A DNA stretch of 64,000 bases from the NCBI GenBank assembly GCA_900550445.1, contig URSF01000006.1:1-64000 (forward strand), written 5' to 3'. A model generated the notes under the pieces. The model was not told where the DNA came from, ran no database searches, and saw nothing but the letters and a program-made list of their open reading frames with translations. Positions 1-8,340 of this stretch are shown here, in pieces (positions within the stretch are counted from its first letter, which is position 1; every line of letters begins with the position of its first letter). The translations under genes were made by a program, and so were the position numbers. Source of the DNA: an uncultured Rhodospirillaceae bacterium. GTDB taxonomy: Bacteria; Pseudomonadota; Alphaproteobacteria; CAAGCB01; CAG-977.

Positions 1-447
1 AGCCGCAGGAGCCGGAGCCGGTGCTGCCGGTTTCACGCTCTCCCGGACAGCCTGATCCGCCTGTTCACGGGCCGCTTTATTTTTTTGGAAACGTTCTTCT
101 TCTTCCATTTGCCATTTGACACGATTTTGCGCGTCCTGACGCAGGCGCTCTTTCATTTCATCGCGTTCTTTGGCGTGGCGGACTTTCAGATCCATTTTGT
201 TTTTTAATGTATCCAGATCAAACTGACGTATTTCATCGGCCTGCTTAATCAACAGGTTGCGCATTTCTTCGGGCAAAGCAAGACGCGCGGATATTTTCTG
301 AATCTTTTCCTGAAAAATCTCGTTAATCTGTTCATTATTCAGCTGAAATTCAGACTGCATTATCTGTTCGGAAGAAACTTCTTCGGCGCATACCGAAACA
401 GCGGACAAAACCATTATTCCACAAACAGCCGAAACAATTTTAAACAT
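1..447 (-). CDS. Exported coiled-coil protein, N-terminal part only
   Basis: The gene starts at 447 and runs off the window start, so only its first 149 codons are visible. Residues 1-21 look like a signal peptide: a short basic start, a hydrophobic core, and likely cleavage after Val-Cys-Ala. The mature part is mostly charged helix (about residues 25-130, rich in Glu, Lys, Arg and Gln), which suggests a coiled coil. It turns into an Ala-Pro tract at the edge. A GAGG ribosome-binding site lies in the 11-base gap after the stop of the TerB-like gene, so the two are probably co-transcribed. A periplasmic location is inferred from the signal peptide. The family is not recognised. Confidence 0.7.
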   Translation of the reverse strand, partial: MFKIVSAVCGIMVLSAVSVCAEEVSSEQIMQSEFQLNNEQINEIFQEKIQKISARLALPEEMRNLLIKQADEIRQFDLDTLKNKMDLKVRHAKERDEMKERLRQDAQNRVKWQMEEEERFQKNKAAREQADQAVRESVKPAAPAPAPAA

Positions 448-458
448 AGCGTTCCTCT

Positions 459-1847
459 CTATTCCAACCCCAAACGGTTCAATTCAATTCCTTTCAGTTG
501 CAGCAGATACAACAACTCTGCCAGCAATTCACGTTCATTTTCGTGCAGAACTCCGTCTGACAGCATCATTTGCAAAAATGTATGCACAAACAAAAATACA
601 ATATCCTGCGGCTGCCCGGCCACGATTTCGATCGCTTCAAAAAAGCTCTGTTCATCAGGGACAAGCATTGAAATATAATCCAACATTTCATTTTCGTCAA
701 AATCAATAGTCGGACACCGCTGCGAAACATAAGACAACATCAGCTCGTTTTCTTCATCGCTTTTATTAAAATCGGATCCGGCGACAAAAGCCAGCGCGGC
801 CAGATCATAACGGACAACGGATAAAACCTGCGCAAAACCGGCGCTGTCAACCTGATTATCCCCGCCCAGCCCGGCGACGTGGTACAGTAAAAATTCCCGC
901 GGATTTTCACAGGCCGCCATTGTCCGCAGCTGATACAGCCGAACGCCTTTTGAAAAAGGAATCAGACGCGGAGCGGAAACATCATGACAAAAAGCGTCAA
1001 TTAAAATATCGCCGCCGCGAGCGAACAAACGCCGGATCGTTATGATTCTGTCAACCAGCTGCCCGTCTTCGTCCCAATAAATAAAACCGACCGCAACAGA
1101 CAAAGCCGTGGCAATGGTTCCGTCCGGCATTCCGGCGTCAACCGGCGCGAACAAAACGCCGGCGTTTTCAATTTCATCGGACAAATCCGAATTTTCCTGC
1201 CGTTCCCGCGGAAAATCACCGGCATAGTCCTGCGGCGTATCCGGCAGCGGCAGAGTTTGTTCTTCCGCCAGATGTTTTATGGATTCGGAAAAAGAAAAAG
1301 CCGCCGGATCAGAAGCCGTTTCCGTTTCTTCCGGAATAGAATCAAAAGATTCCCGCTCCTGCGGATAATCTTCAAACAAATCGTCGACATCGAAAGAAAG
1401 ATCGTCATCGTCTTCATTTCGGGCTGCGATTCCCCGCAGTTTTTGAATTTGCGCCGTTTTCTGCTTTCTTTCCGTCAAAGACAAACCTTTTTCAGGACTT
1501 TGTTTTTCCGTTTTTTTCTCCGGCTGTTCTGCGGCAGGCGGCGGCTCTTCTTTTTTAGTTTTAAACAGGCGCGAAAAAAAACCTTTCTTTTTTTCGGCAG
1601 CTTCCCGTTTGGCCTGTTCAAGCTTTGCGACTTCTTTTTTTACTTCTTCGGGGCGGATATAACGTCCTTCAACCTGAGAATGACGTCGTTCTTTTTTTAT
1701 CGGTCTGGCGACGGAACGAGCCTGCGCCCGCGCCAGATCCGTTTGTTTCTGCTGTTCCAGCTCCGTTTCCGAATTAAAGGGATCTTCCGGCAAATCGCCG
1801 CCGAGTTCCAAATCCGGCTGATCTATATATTCCTGCAATCGTCCCAT
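459..1847 (-). CDS. TerB-like domain protein with long charged N-terminal region
   Basis: A 462-residue protein with no signal peptide. Residues 1-125 are extremely charged (Glu, Lys, Arg, Gln) and probably disordered. A beta-rich middle segment, about 250-310, with an ITIRRLF...GFCH-like pattern resembles the WYL/SH3-like modules sometimes joined to TerB domains. The last 70 residues are helical and carry an acidic DGVLHENERELL stretch typical of TerB-like (tellurite-resistance family) helices. TerB domains bind metal or act in membrane-associated stress complexes; which applies here cannot be read from sequence. A GGAAAG ribosome-binding site precedes the ATG. The downstream exported coiled-coil gene follows after 11 bases, so the two may work together. 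A tellurite-resistance role should not be assumed. Confidence 0.65.
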   Translation of the reverse strand: MGRLQEYIDQPDLELGGDLPEDPFNSETELEQQKQTDLARAQARSVARPIKKERRHSQVEGRYIRPEEVKKEVAKLEQAKREAAEKKKGFFSRLFKTKKEEPPPAAEQPEKKTEKQSPEKGLSLTERKQKTAQIQKLRGIAARNEDDDDLSFDVDDLFEDYPQERESFDSIPEETETASDPAAFSFSESIKHLAEEQTLPLPDTPQDYAGDFPRERQENSDLSDEIENAGVLFAPVDAGMPDGTIATALSVAVGFIYWDEDGQLVDRIITIRRLFARGGDILIDAFCHDVSAPRLIPFSKGVRLYQLRTMAACENPREFLLYHVAGLGGDNQVDSAGFAQVLSVVRYDLAALAFVAGSDFNKSDEENELMLSYVSQRCPTIDFDENEMLDYISMLVPDEQSFFEAIEIVAGQPQDIVFLFVHTFLQMMLSDGVLHENERELLAELLYLLQLKGIELNRLGLE

Positions 1848-1932
1848 CAGACTTTCCGATAAAATTTATTTTCTTAGTATTTTATACATAAAAAGAAATT
1901 AAAATAACTTAAATAATTTTCGGACGTAAAAA

Positions 1933-2532
1933 ATGCATATTGATTTTATTTTGGATATCGGCTGTTTATGGTCATATATCACGTGGCGCCATTTACAGAC
2001 GGCCATGCGGAGTTTTTCCCGTCCTGTTGAAATTACGCCGTTTTTTGTCCCGCCCTCTTCTTTTTTTCCCGGTTTTTCCATCAATCCGGCCGACAGGGCG
2101 CGTCTGCTGCGCGGCAAAGTCGAACCGCTGCTGCGCCAATCCGGAATAGATGTTTGTTTCGACGCTTTGCCCGATTTGCCCGAAGACGTTTCCCTGCCCT
2201 GCCAGCTGATAAGCCACGCTTTTGCCCGTCAAAAAGGAAACAGAGTTTTAAACGATGTTTTTGACGCTTTTTTCATATCCGGGCAAAATATCTGCGATAT
2301 GGAAATTCTGATGCGGATTGCGGACAAAAACGGATTGTCCGGTGTTTTTTTCAGGCAATGTCAGCCCGTTGTCCTGCCCCGTATGATTTACAAAGAACCG
2401 TTAAGAGCCGTCCCCTGCCTGATTTTTGACCGCAAGACCATGATATTCGGCGCTCAAAGCATTGCCTGTCTGAAAAACATGCTTTCTCTTGCTTTTTGTC
2501 TGCGGGAAGAAACAGGCATTGAACAAATTTAA
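1933..2532 (+). CDS. DsbA-fold (FrnE/HCCA isomerase-like) protein lacking the CxxC
   Basis: A 199-residue protein with the layout of the DsbA-like FrnE / 2-hydroxychromene-2-carboxylate isomerase superfamily. The N-terminal beta strand ends at DIGCLWSYI, the position of the Cys-Pro-Trp-Cys active site in relatives. A helical insertion follows, and the C-terminal thioredoxin half contains a cis-Pro-like AVPCLIF segment. Here only the first cysteine is kept and the second is serine, so a dithiol oxidoreductase mechanism is unlikely. A monothiol or glutathione-dependent isomerase role is possible. There is no signal peptide, so it should be cytoplasmic. It is divergent from the TerB-like gene and 62 bases upstream of the sodium symporter gene. 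Family assignment is moderate; substrate unknown. Confidence 0.6.
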   Translation: MHIDFILDIGCLWSYITWRHLQTAMRSFSRPVEITPFFVPPSSFFPGFSINPADRARLLRGKVEPLLRQSGIDVCFDALPDLPEDVSLPCQLISHAFARQKGNRVLNDVFDAFFISGQNICDMEILMRIADKNGLSGVFFRQCQPVVLPRMIYKEPLRAVPCLIFDRKTMIFGAQSIACLKNMLSLAFCLREETGIEQI

Positions 2533-2594
2533 ATTGCATTTCAACTTTTTTTGATATAAACAACCCCGGAAACAAGACTTTTCAAGGAGGAACA

Positions 2595-3908
2595 ATGTCA
2601 AAACCCGTTCGCGCTTCATGGGGATCAAAACTGGGATTGATTTTGGCGTCTGCCGGATCTGCCATCGGATTGGGAAATCTGTGGCGTTTTCCTTTTATTG
2701 CCGCAGAAAACGGCGGCGGATCGTTTTTGTTTATTTACCTGTTGTGCACGTTCAGTGTCGGCATTACGTTGGTTTTTGCTGAATCGGCGCTGGGGATAAA
2801 AGCGAAATCCGACCCGATCGGCGCCTTTTCCTGGATTAACCCGCGTTTAAAATTCATCGGCGCCATCGGCGTATTTACCAGCGCGATCATTGTTCCTTAT
2901 TACAGCGTTGTCGGCGGCTGGATTGTTGCGTATATCGTTAAATCTTTTTCCGTCAGCGCCATTGAAAATTTTGAAGCCCATTTTACGCAATTTATTTCCT
3001 CCCCTCTGCCGCCGGTGCTGTTTTTTTATATTTATCTGCTGTCCACGGCTGCCGTCGTTTACATGGGCATTGAAAAAGGAATTGAAAAATTCTGCAAGCT
3101 GATGATGCCGCTGCTGTTCTTGCTGCTGATCGTGCTGATGATCCGTGTTTTGACGCTGGATAACGCCTGGGAAGGTGTAAAATTTTTCTTTATGCCCGAT
3201 TTTTCAAAAATGACGGCAAAAACAATGCTGGCGGCGATGGGACAGGTCTTTTTTTCCATTTCCGTCGGTATGGGAATTTACATTACCTACGGATCATATG
3301 TCAAAGACGACATCAGCGTCGGTAAAACAATGTGGCCGGTCGTATCTTTGGACGTGCTTGTTTCATTATTGACGGGTCTGACGATTTTTCCCGCCGTTTT
3401 TGCTTTCGGTCTGCCGATGAACGCGGGGCCTTCCCTGACATTCATTACTCTGCCGAAAATTTTTGCAGCCATTCCTTTCGGACAATTTTTCGGTCTGGTA
3501 TTCTTTATCATCTTGCTGGGAGCCGCCGTCACGTCGTCCATTTCGTTAATGGAAGTCGTAACGACTTTCCTGTGCGATCAGGTAAAAATGACACGAAAAA
3601 AAGCCGTAGCGGCCTATACGGCCCTCTGCCTTGTAACGGGAACCCTCGTTTCCTTGTCTTTCGGTAAACTCAGCGGCTTTAAAATCGGCGGCAAAATTCT
3701 GTTTGACCAGTTCGATTTTCTGGCGTCCAACATTTTGCTGCCGGCCGGCGGTTTTCTGACAAGCATTGCGATCGGCTGGATTTTAGGGCCGGAAAAGCTG
3801 GTTGTTTTCAACAACAAATACCTGCAGACCGGTTTTGAATTCTGCGTAAAATGGATCGCACCCGTCAGTGTGCTGGCTATTTTATTAAACGCCCTCGGTT
3901 TAATTTAA
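2595..3908 (+). CDS. Neurotransmitter:sodium symporter (NSS/SNF family)
   Basis: An inner-membrane secondary transporter, 437 residues, expected to import an amino acid or related solute with sodium. Membrane segment 1 carries the family hallmark, GSAIGLGNLWRFPF, whose unwound Gly-rich helix lines the substrate and sodium sites in LeuT. About 11-12 hydrophobic segments follow, a normal length for the bacterial MhsT/YocR-type branch. A strong AAGGAGG ribosome-binding site six bases before the ATG fixes the start. It is convergent with the ClC gene, and the two stop codons overlap in one TTAA. The substrate cannot be named from sequence; bacterial relatives often use tryptophan, tyrosine or other neutral amino acids. 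Confidence 0.9.
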   Translation: MSKPVRASWGSKLGLILASAGSAIGLGNLWRFPFIAAENGGGSFLFIYLLCTFSVGITLVFAESALGIKAKSDPIGAFSWINPRLKFIGAIGVFTSAIIVPYYSVVGGWIVAYIVKSFSVSAIENFEAHFTQFISSPLPPVLFFYIYLLSTAAVVYMGIEKGIEKFCKLMMPLLFLLLIVLMIRVLTLDNAWEGVKFFFMPDFSKMTAKTMLAAMGQVFFSISVGMGIYITYGSYVKDDISVGKTMWPVVSLDVLVSLLTGLTIFPAVFAFGLPMNAGPSLTFITLPKIFAAIPFGQFFGLVFFIILLGAAVTSSISLMEVVTTFLCDQVKMTRKKAVAAYTALCLVTGTLVSLSFGKLSGFKIGGKILFDQFDFLASNILLPAGGFLTSIAIGWILGPEKLVVFNNKYLQTGFEFCVKWIAPVSVLAILLNALGLI

Positions 3909-5245
3909 GCTTCTTTTTTTCTGCGCCGGATCGGAAGTTTTTTATGGGGAACCGCTCTGGGTCGAACCTTCCAGCTGCGGCGGTCTTTCGGATCGGCCAG
4001 AACAAAAGCGTCCGATTTCGGCTGAACCAGAATCTGCGTCGGGTATAAACTGCGCAGACCTGTCAGCATATAACAGATAATGCAGACCGCTCCGGCATAA
4101 GGCGCAATTTGATGGCCGAACATTTCAACGGCCATAAAGGTTGCGGCCAAAGGCGTATTAACGGCTCCGGCGACACAGGCGACAAATCCCAGCGCACCGA
4201 AAAAGCCGACGTCCAGACCGAAAACCCCGGCGAACAGACTGCCGGCCGCCGCCCCGATATAAAATGTCGGTGTCAAAACGCCGCCGGATCCGCCGCCCGA
4301 CAAAGTAACCGCCAGCAAAACGGATTTAAGCAAAAAAGCATACCACGGCTGTTCCTGCCCGGAAAAAACAAGCATCAGCCCCTCTTCCCCCATTCCCAGC
4401 AACCGGTTTCCCCAGACCGCCGCCGTACAAAGCAGTATTCCGGAGGCAATAAAACTTTTCACAGGCAGAGAAATTTTCATTTTTTGAAACCAACCGCAGA
4501 TAAAATGAACAGTTTCAACATGATAAATACAGACAAAACTGAAAAAAACGGCCGCCAGAACGCACCAGCTGAAAACCGTCAGAGAAAGCGGCGGAATCGC
4601 AACGGCGGGAACGGCATACGACACCCCCATAGCAACGCAGACAAAATAAGACGAAATGCTGCTGATCACTGCCGGTAATAAAACCGGATAAAAGAAATCG
4701 CCGACGAACAGCACTTCCACTCCGAAAATCGCTCCGCCGATCGGCGCGCCCAAAACTGCGGACAAAGCGGCGGAAACACCGCATATTACCAGTTTTTTTC
4801 GTTCTTTTTCAGAAAATTTCAGCCATACGGCCAAAGCCGAAGTAAATCCCGCGCCGATTTGAACGCTGGGCCCTTCCGTGCCGACGACTCCGCCGGGAGC
4901 CAACGTAAATATCGTAGATAAAATCTTGGCGGGAACAACCAGAAAAGGAATCCGCGCCGCCCGGTAATGAATGGCGGAAATCACTTTGTCCGTTCCGTGC
5001 CCTTCGGCCGAAGGAGAAATCAGACGGATACTGTAAATACTGGCCAGCAGCCCCGCGGGAATTAAAGCATAACGCCAATCCGGCAAACCGGAAACGTACC
5101 GAATACAAGCTTGCAGCAAAATCAGAAATCCCGCGATCAGTCCGCCGGTCAGCGCACCGGCAATGACCGATAAAAACAGCCATTTCAAAACATTCATCAA
5201 AATGATTTCTTCGTTTTTTATTTCCTGTATCGGAATCATTTTCAT
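3905..5245 (-). CDS. ClC family chloride channel/transporter, Glu_in missing
   Basis: An integral membrane protein of 446 residues with the ClC fold. The anion selectivity filter segment GTEGP (residues 122-126) keeps the external gating glutamate (Glu124). The first filter loop, normally GSGIP, reads GHGTD (82-86), a variant seen in a side branch of bacterial ClC proteins. In the helix that carries the internal proton glutamate in E. coli ClC (FIIEEM), this protein has IFGVEV. The first Glu is kept but the Glu_in position is Val, which in other family members changes the proton coupling. Later codons such as the ATG at residue 17 could be the real start. It is convergent with the NSS transporter gene. 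The transported anion is not predictable here. Confidence 0.88.
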   Translation of the reverse strand: MKMIPIQEIKNEEIILMNVLKWLFLSVIAGALTGGLIAGFLILLQACIRYVSGLPDWRYALIPAGLLASIYSIRLISPSAEGHGTDKVISAIHYRAARIPFLVVPAKILSTIFTLAPGGVVGTEGPSVQIGAGFTSALAVWLKFSEKERKKLVICGVSAALSAVLGAPIGGAIFGVEVLFVGDFFYPVLLPAVISSISSYFVCVAMGVSYAVPAVAIPPLSLTVFSWCVLAAVFFSFVCIYHVETVHFICGWFQKMKISLPVKSFIASGILLCTAAVWGNRLLGMGEEGLMLVFSGQEQPWYAFLLKSVLLAVTLSGGGSGGVLTPTFYIGAAAGSLFAGVFGLDVGFFGALGFVACVAGAVNTPLAATFMAVEMFGHQIAPYAGAVCIICYMLTGLRSLYPTQILVQPKSDAFVLADPKDRRSWKVRPRAVPHKKLPIRRRKKEA

Positions 5246-5391
5246 ACAAGCCTTTCGGTCAGATTTTCCGCTGTTTGGCAGATTAAGTTTAATTATAAAA
5301 TTTTACAACAATTATCAAAAAAGAGATGTTTATCAACACCGTTAAAAGAAATATTATAAACGGCACAAGAATCAGCCAGGAGAATTCGGAT

Positions 5392-5868
5392 ATGAACATT
5401 TATGATTTTTCAATGTTAAAGGCGGACGGCACCTACCAGCCTTTGTCGGATTACCGCGGAAAAACGGTTTTAATCGTCAATACGGCCAGCAAATGCGGTT
5501 TTACGAAACAGTTCGCGGGTCTGGAGGCTCTGTATAAAAAATTCAAAGACAAAGGTTTCGTTATTCTGGCGTTTCCCTGCAATCAATTTTTAAAGCAGGA
5601 TCCCGGCACAAACGAAGAAATACAAAATTTCTGCAAAGTCAATTTCGGCGTAACTTTTCCCGTTTTTGCCAAAATCGACGTCCGCGGAAAAACGCAAAAT
5701 CCGCTTTACAACTACCTGACAAAAGAATCCGGCCCGGATTTCAAAGGCGCGATCAAATGGAATTTTACAAAATTCTTAATCGACAAAGACGGCGAAATCG
5801 TCAAACGCTACGCTCCGCCCGTCACGCCCGAAGAAATCGTCGACGATATTGCCCGACTGGTCGGATAG
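5392..5868 (+). CDS. Glutathione peroxidase family thiol peroxidase
   Basis: A cytoplasmic peroxidase of 158 residues, the usual length for bacterial glutathione peroxidases (BtuE/GPx-like), which reduce hydroperoxides. The catalytic Cys is in NTASKCGFT. The resolving-type Cys is in the FPCNQF motif, and the Trp-Asn pair of the catalytic tetrad is in KWNFTKF. Cys rather than selenocysteine and the second Cys suggest thioredoxin-dependent turnover. The ATG at 5392 is chosen because AGGAG lies eight bases upstream and the protein then begins with MNIYDF, as in relatives. An upstream in-frame extension to 5326 has no ribosome-binding site. It stands alone, divergent from the ClC gene. Confidence 0.92.
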   Translation: MNIYDFSMLKADGTYQPLSDYRGKTVLIVNTASKCGFTKQFAGLEALYKKFKDKGFVILAFPCNQFLKQDPGTNEEIQNFCKVNFGVTFPVFAKIDVRGKTQNPLYNYLTKESGPDFKGAIKWNFTKFLIDKDGEIVKRYAPPVTPEEIVDDIARLVG

Positions 5869-5887
5869 GCGTTTTTTTCCGAAATTG

Positions 5888-5916
5888 TTGACAAAAATTT
5901 ACACAAAGCATATATT
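5888..5916 (+). promoter_or_regulatory. Sigma70-type promoter of first HExxH paralogue
   Basis: TTGACA at 5888-5893, a 17-base spacer and TATATT at 5911-5916 form a near-consensus housekeeping promoter. It lies 36 bases before the start of the gene at 5952, just after the glutathione peroxidase gene. Confidence 0.7.
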
Positions 5917-5951
5917 TTATCTGCTTCAATACTATAGCGGAAATATAAGCG

Positions 5952-7082
5952 ATGTCATTTTTATCCGACATTTTTAAAAAGTCTTCAATAAAACAGCCCC
6001 CTGAAAAATTTACAATCCGCGGGGTAAACGTTTGTGTTTCCGCCGAAGAAAAGCCCTTTGTCGAAGAACTGTTTTCTTCTTTGGCCGCAATTCCGACCGG
6101 ACGCCGGGCCATTGAGGACATGAAAAAATACAAAACGGAGTTTCTGCTGGAAACCTCGATGGGAACGACAGGCGGCTGTTTTGAACCTGGAAACAATAGA
6201 ATCGTCATGGCAAAATCCATGGGTATGGATTTCATGCAGTTTGCTTTGGTGCACGAAGCGCGCCACCTGTTGCAGGACAAACAGGGCCGCCATGAAGTCG
6301 AAGAAAAAAATCTGGATTATGCGTCATATCTGATGATCAACCGCGCGACCGAAGCCGACGCACAGACGCAGGCGCTGCAAGCCTGCCTGGAATGGCAGGC
6401 GCAGGGACATATCGAACCGATGAAATGTTTTGAAAAGTGTTACAAAACAATTACCGACGCTTACCACAAAAACAATTCCCTGTCCGACGCTTTCAAAGGG
6501 TGGTACAAAGACGAAACGAATGTCGCGTCTTATGAACACAGTTACGACGTCGTGCCGTACTTGTCCTGCCTGACCGAAGAACCCCGCAAAGACCCCCTTG
6601 TTTCGTTAAAACCGGCAGAGATTGCGAAATTCTGCGGTGCGGACCGTGTTGAAAATTTTGAACGTTTTTTAAACAGCCGACAGGCCGGACACGTCAATTT
6701 AATGACTAAAACGGCTCTTGAATTTTATGACGTCGTTTCGATGACCAAAGGGGCGCCGCATGATTCGTCTTTGGATAATATTCCCGTCCGCGATTTAAAG
6801 GGCAATATCAGCGCTCAAATCGCCGCTGAAAAATTTTTGTACCGGGCGGGCAATGAATTTGCCCCGTCGACGACCAAAGAACCGGTCAAAAGAAATATTT
6901 TAAAGGCTCTTTCTTCCGCTATAAAAGCGATTGACAACATCAATTACGCCGCGGCAAAAGGCAAGACGGATTCAAAGGCCGAAGCCGTTCTGCGGGCCAG
7001 CAAAGAACGCGCCGGAAAAGCCGCCGTGGAAAAACCCGTCAAAGCGTTTTTATCGGCATGGCTTTCTTCCCAGCGCTGTTAA
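5952..7082 (+). CDS. Putative HExxH metallopeptidase, paralogue 1
   Basis: A 376-residue protein of a poorly known family (it resembles DUF6782 putative metallopeptidases). Residues 97-110 read FALVHEARHLLQDK, giving a zinc-binding HEARH motif at 101-105. Glu134, in the RATEADA segment 29 residues later, is a plausible third ligand as in gluzincins. The region before the motif, with a conserved AAIPTGR..IEDMKKYK segment and LETSMGTTGG, is probably part of the fold. There is no signal peptide or membrane segment, so it should be cytoplasmic unless exported by another route. It is closely related along its whole length to the next gene, so the pair arose by tandem duplication. It has its own promoter. 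Substrate unknown. Confidence 0.7.
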   Translation: MSFLSDIFKKSSIKQPPEKFTIRGVNVCVSAEEKPFVEELFSSLAAIPTGRRAIEDMKKYKTEFLLETSMGTTGGCFEPGNNRIVMAKSMGMDFMQFALVHEARHLLQDKQGRHEVEEKNLDYASYLMINRATEADAQTQALQACLEWQAQGHIEPMKCFEKCYKTITDAYHKNNSLSDAFKGWYKDETNVASYEHSYDVVPYLSCLTEEPRKDPLVSLKPAEIAKFCGADRVENFERFLNSRQAGHVNLMTKTALEFYDVVSMTKGAPHDSSLDNIPVRDLKGNISAQIAAEKFLYRAGNEFAPSTTKEPVKRNILKALSSAIKAIDNINYAAAKGKTDSKAEAVLRASKERAGKAAVEKPVKAFLSAWLSSQRC

Positions 7083-7106
7083 TCCGCCGAAATATTGCCA
7101 AAATTA

Positions 7107-7136
7107 TTGACAAAAAAAGCAAACGGGCGCATTATC
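7107..7136 (+). promoter_or_regulatory. Probable promoter of second HExxH paralogue
   Basis: A perfect TTGACA at 7107-7112 sits 17 bases before CATTAT (7130-7135). The -35 box matches that of the first paralogue, suggesting that the promoter was copied along with the gene, while the -10 box has drifted. Confidence 0.5.
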
Positions 7137-7168
7137 CGTTTTATGCTTAATCATTGGGGATAACAACT

Positions 7169-8293
7169 ATGTCTTTACAAACGGCTTTTGAACAATCAGC
7201 CTTAAAACAAGAAGAAGTTAAACAATATGACCTTTACGGCGTTAAAGTCAACGTCACGCCCAGCGAAAAGAAATTCGCCGAAGATTTATTTGATTCTCTG
7301 GCGGCCATTCCGACGGGACGCAAAGCGATCGAAGACATGAAAAAATACAAGGTCGATTTCTTTTTGGAAACGGCTTTGGGAACGGCGGGCGGTTATTTCG
7401 ACCCTGAAAACAATCAGATTGTCATGGCAAAATCTCTGGGCATGGATTTTATGGAATTTGCTTTGGTGCACGAAGCGCGTCACCTGCTGCAAAACAATCA
7501 GGGACGCAATGAAGCCGAAGAACAAAATCTGGATTATGCGTCGCGCCTGATGATTAACCGAGCGACCGAAGCCGATGCGCAGACGCAGGCGATCCAAGCC
7601 TGCAAAGAATGGGAAGCGCAGGGACACGACGCGCCGATGAAACGTTTTGAAAAACATTACAAACCGATCGTCGACCGTTTTAACCGGTCCCAATCCCTCT
7701 CCGACGCTTTCAAAGGCTGGTATGACGACGAACGAATCAGCGCGTCTTATGAACAAGGATATGATATTGAACCGGCCGTAAAAACACTGTTCCGCAAACC
7801 GGACGCCCGTCCTTACGTTTCTTTAAAACCGGCGGATATCGGAAAATTCTGCGGCGCCGACCGCGTAGACGGCTTTGAGGAATTTTTGGAAAGCAAACAG
7901 GCGCGCCAGGTTCATCTGCTGACAAAAACCGTTATGGAAATGTATGACGCGGCCGCAACGGCAAAAGGAGCTCCGCACGATCCGTCTTTAAACAGCGTTC
8001 CCGTCCGTGATTTGAACGGCAATACGGCGGCTCAAATGTATGCGGATAAATACATCAAGGAAACGCGTAAACAGGTACAGTTCTGTATGCCTTTGGATCC
8101 GCGGAAAAACGCTGTTTCAAAATCTGTTTTACGAGCCGTTGACGCGGTCGAAAAAATCAATCAGGCCGCAATTAATGGCAAGAAGGACGTCGAGTCTGAA
8201 AAAGCCATACAAACGGAAAAGAAAGCGGTTCATGCTCAAATGCAAAACCTGAACCCGGCGGCCGTAAAAATAGCCGGACAAAGAGGCCGTTAA
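7169..8293 (+). CDS. Putative HExxH metallopeptidase, paralogue 2
   Basis: A tandem paralogue of the preceding gene, 374 residues from the ATG at 7169. A GGGG stretch lies a few bases upstream; an in-frame TTG at 7154 is less likely. It keeps ALVHEARHLLQNNQGR with the same HEARH zinc motif and the downstream RATEADAQTQA segment, so both copies look catalytically competent. The two copies differ most at the N-terminus and after the zinc motif, near the C-terminus, as expected for diverging substrates or partners. There is no signal peptide. The gene ends at a strong hairpin terminator shared with uvrA on the opposite strand. Function unknown; DUF6782-like membership is a memory-based inference. 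Confidence 0.7.
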   Translation: MSLQTAFEQSALKQEEVKQYDLYGVKVNVTPSEKKFAEDLFDSLAAIPTGRKAIEDMKKYKVDFFLETALGTAGGYFDPENNQIVMAKSLGMDFMEFALVHEARHLLQNNQGRNEAEEQNLDYASRLMINRATEADAQTQAIQACKEWEAQGHDAPMKRFEKHYKPIVDRFNRSQSLSDAFKGWYDDERISASYEQGYDIEPAVKTLFRKPDARPYVSLKPADIGKFCGADRVDGFEEFLESKQARQVHLLTKTVMEMYDAAATAKGAPHDPSLNSVPVRDLNGNTAAQMYADKYIKETRKQVQFCMPLDPRKNAVSKSVLRAVDAVEKINQAAINGKKDVESEKAIQTEKKAVHAQMQNLNPAAVKIAGQRGR

Positions 8294-8303
8294 ACCAAAA
8301 CAT

Positions 8304-8340
8304 ATAAAAAAACTCCGCTTTTAAAGCGGAGTTTTTTTTA
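8304..8340. terminator. Bidirectional terminator between HExxH paralogue 2 and uvrA
   Basis: AACTCCGCTTT (8311-8321) pairs with AAAGCGGAGTT (8323-8333), giving a GC-rich stem with a run of T on the + strand after it. A run of A precedes it, which is a T run on the - strand. It lies at the 3' ends of both convergent genes and should stop transcription from both sides. Confidence 0.85.

Noticed and set aside
459..1847. Reading the TerB-like gene as a tellurite-resistance determinant
   Set aside because: Only a loose TerB-like helix pattern is present, and there are no other ter genes nearby.
1257..1862. Long open frame on the + strand opposite the TerB-like gene
   Set aside because: Its translation is a Phe/Arg-rich mirror of the Glu/Lys-rich true gene, with no ribosome-binding site and no domain.
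4109..4678. 189-codon + strand frame inside the ClC gene
   Set aside because: Low-complexity antisense frame; the - strand gene has clear ClC motifs.
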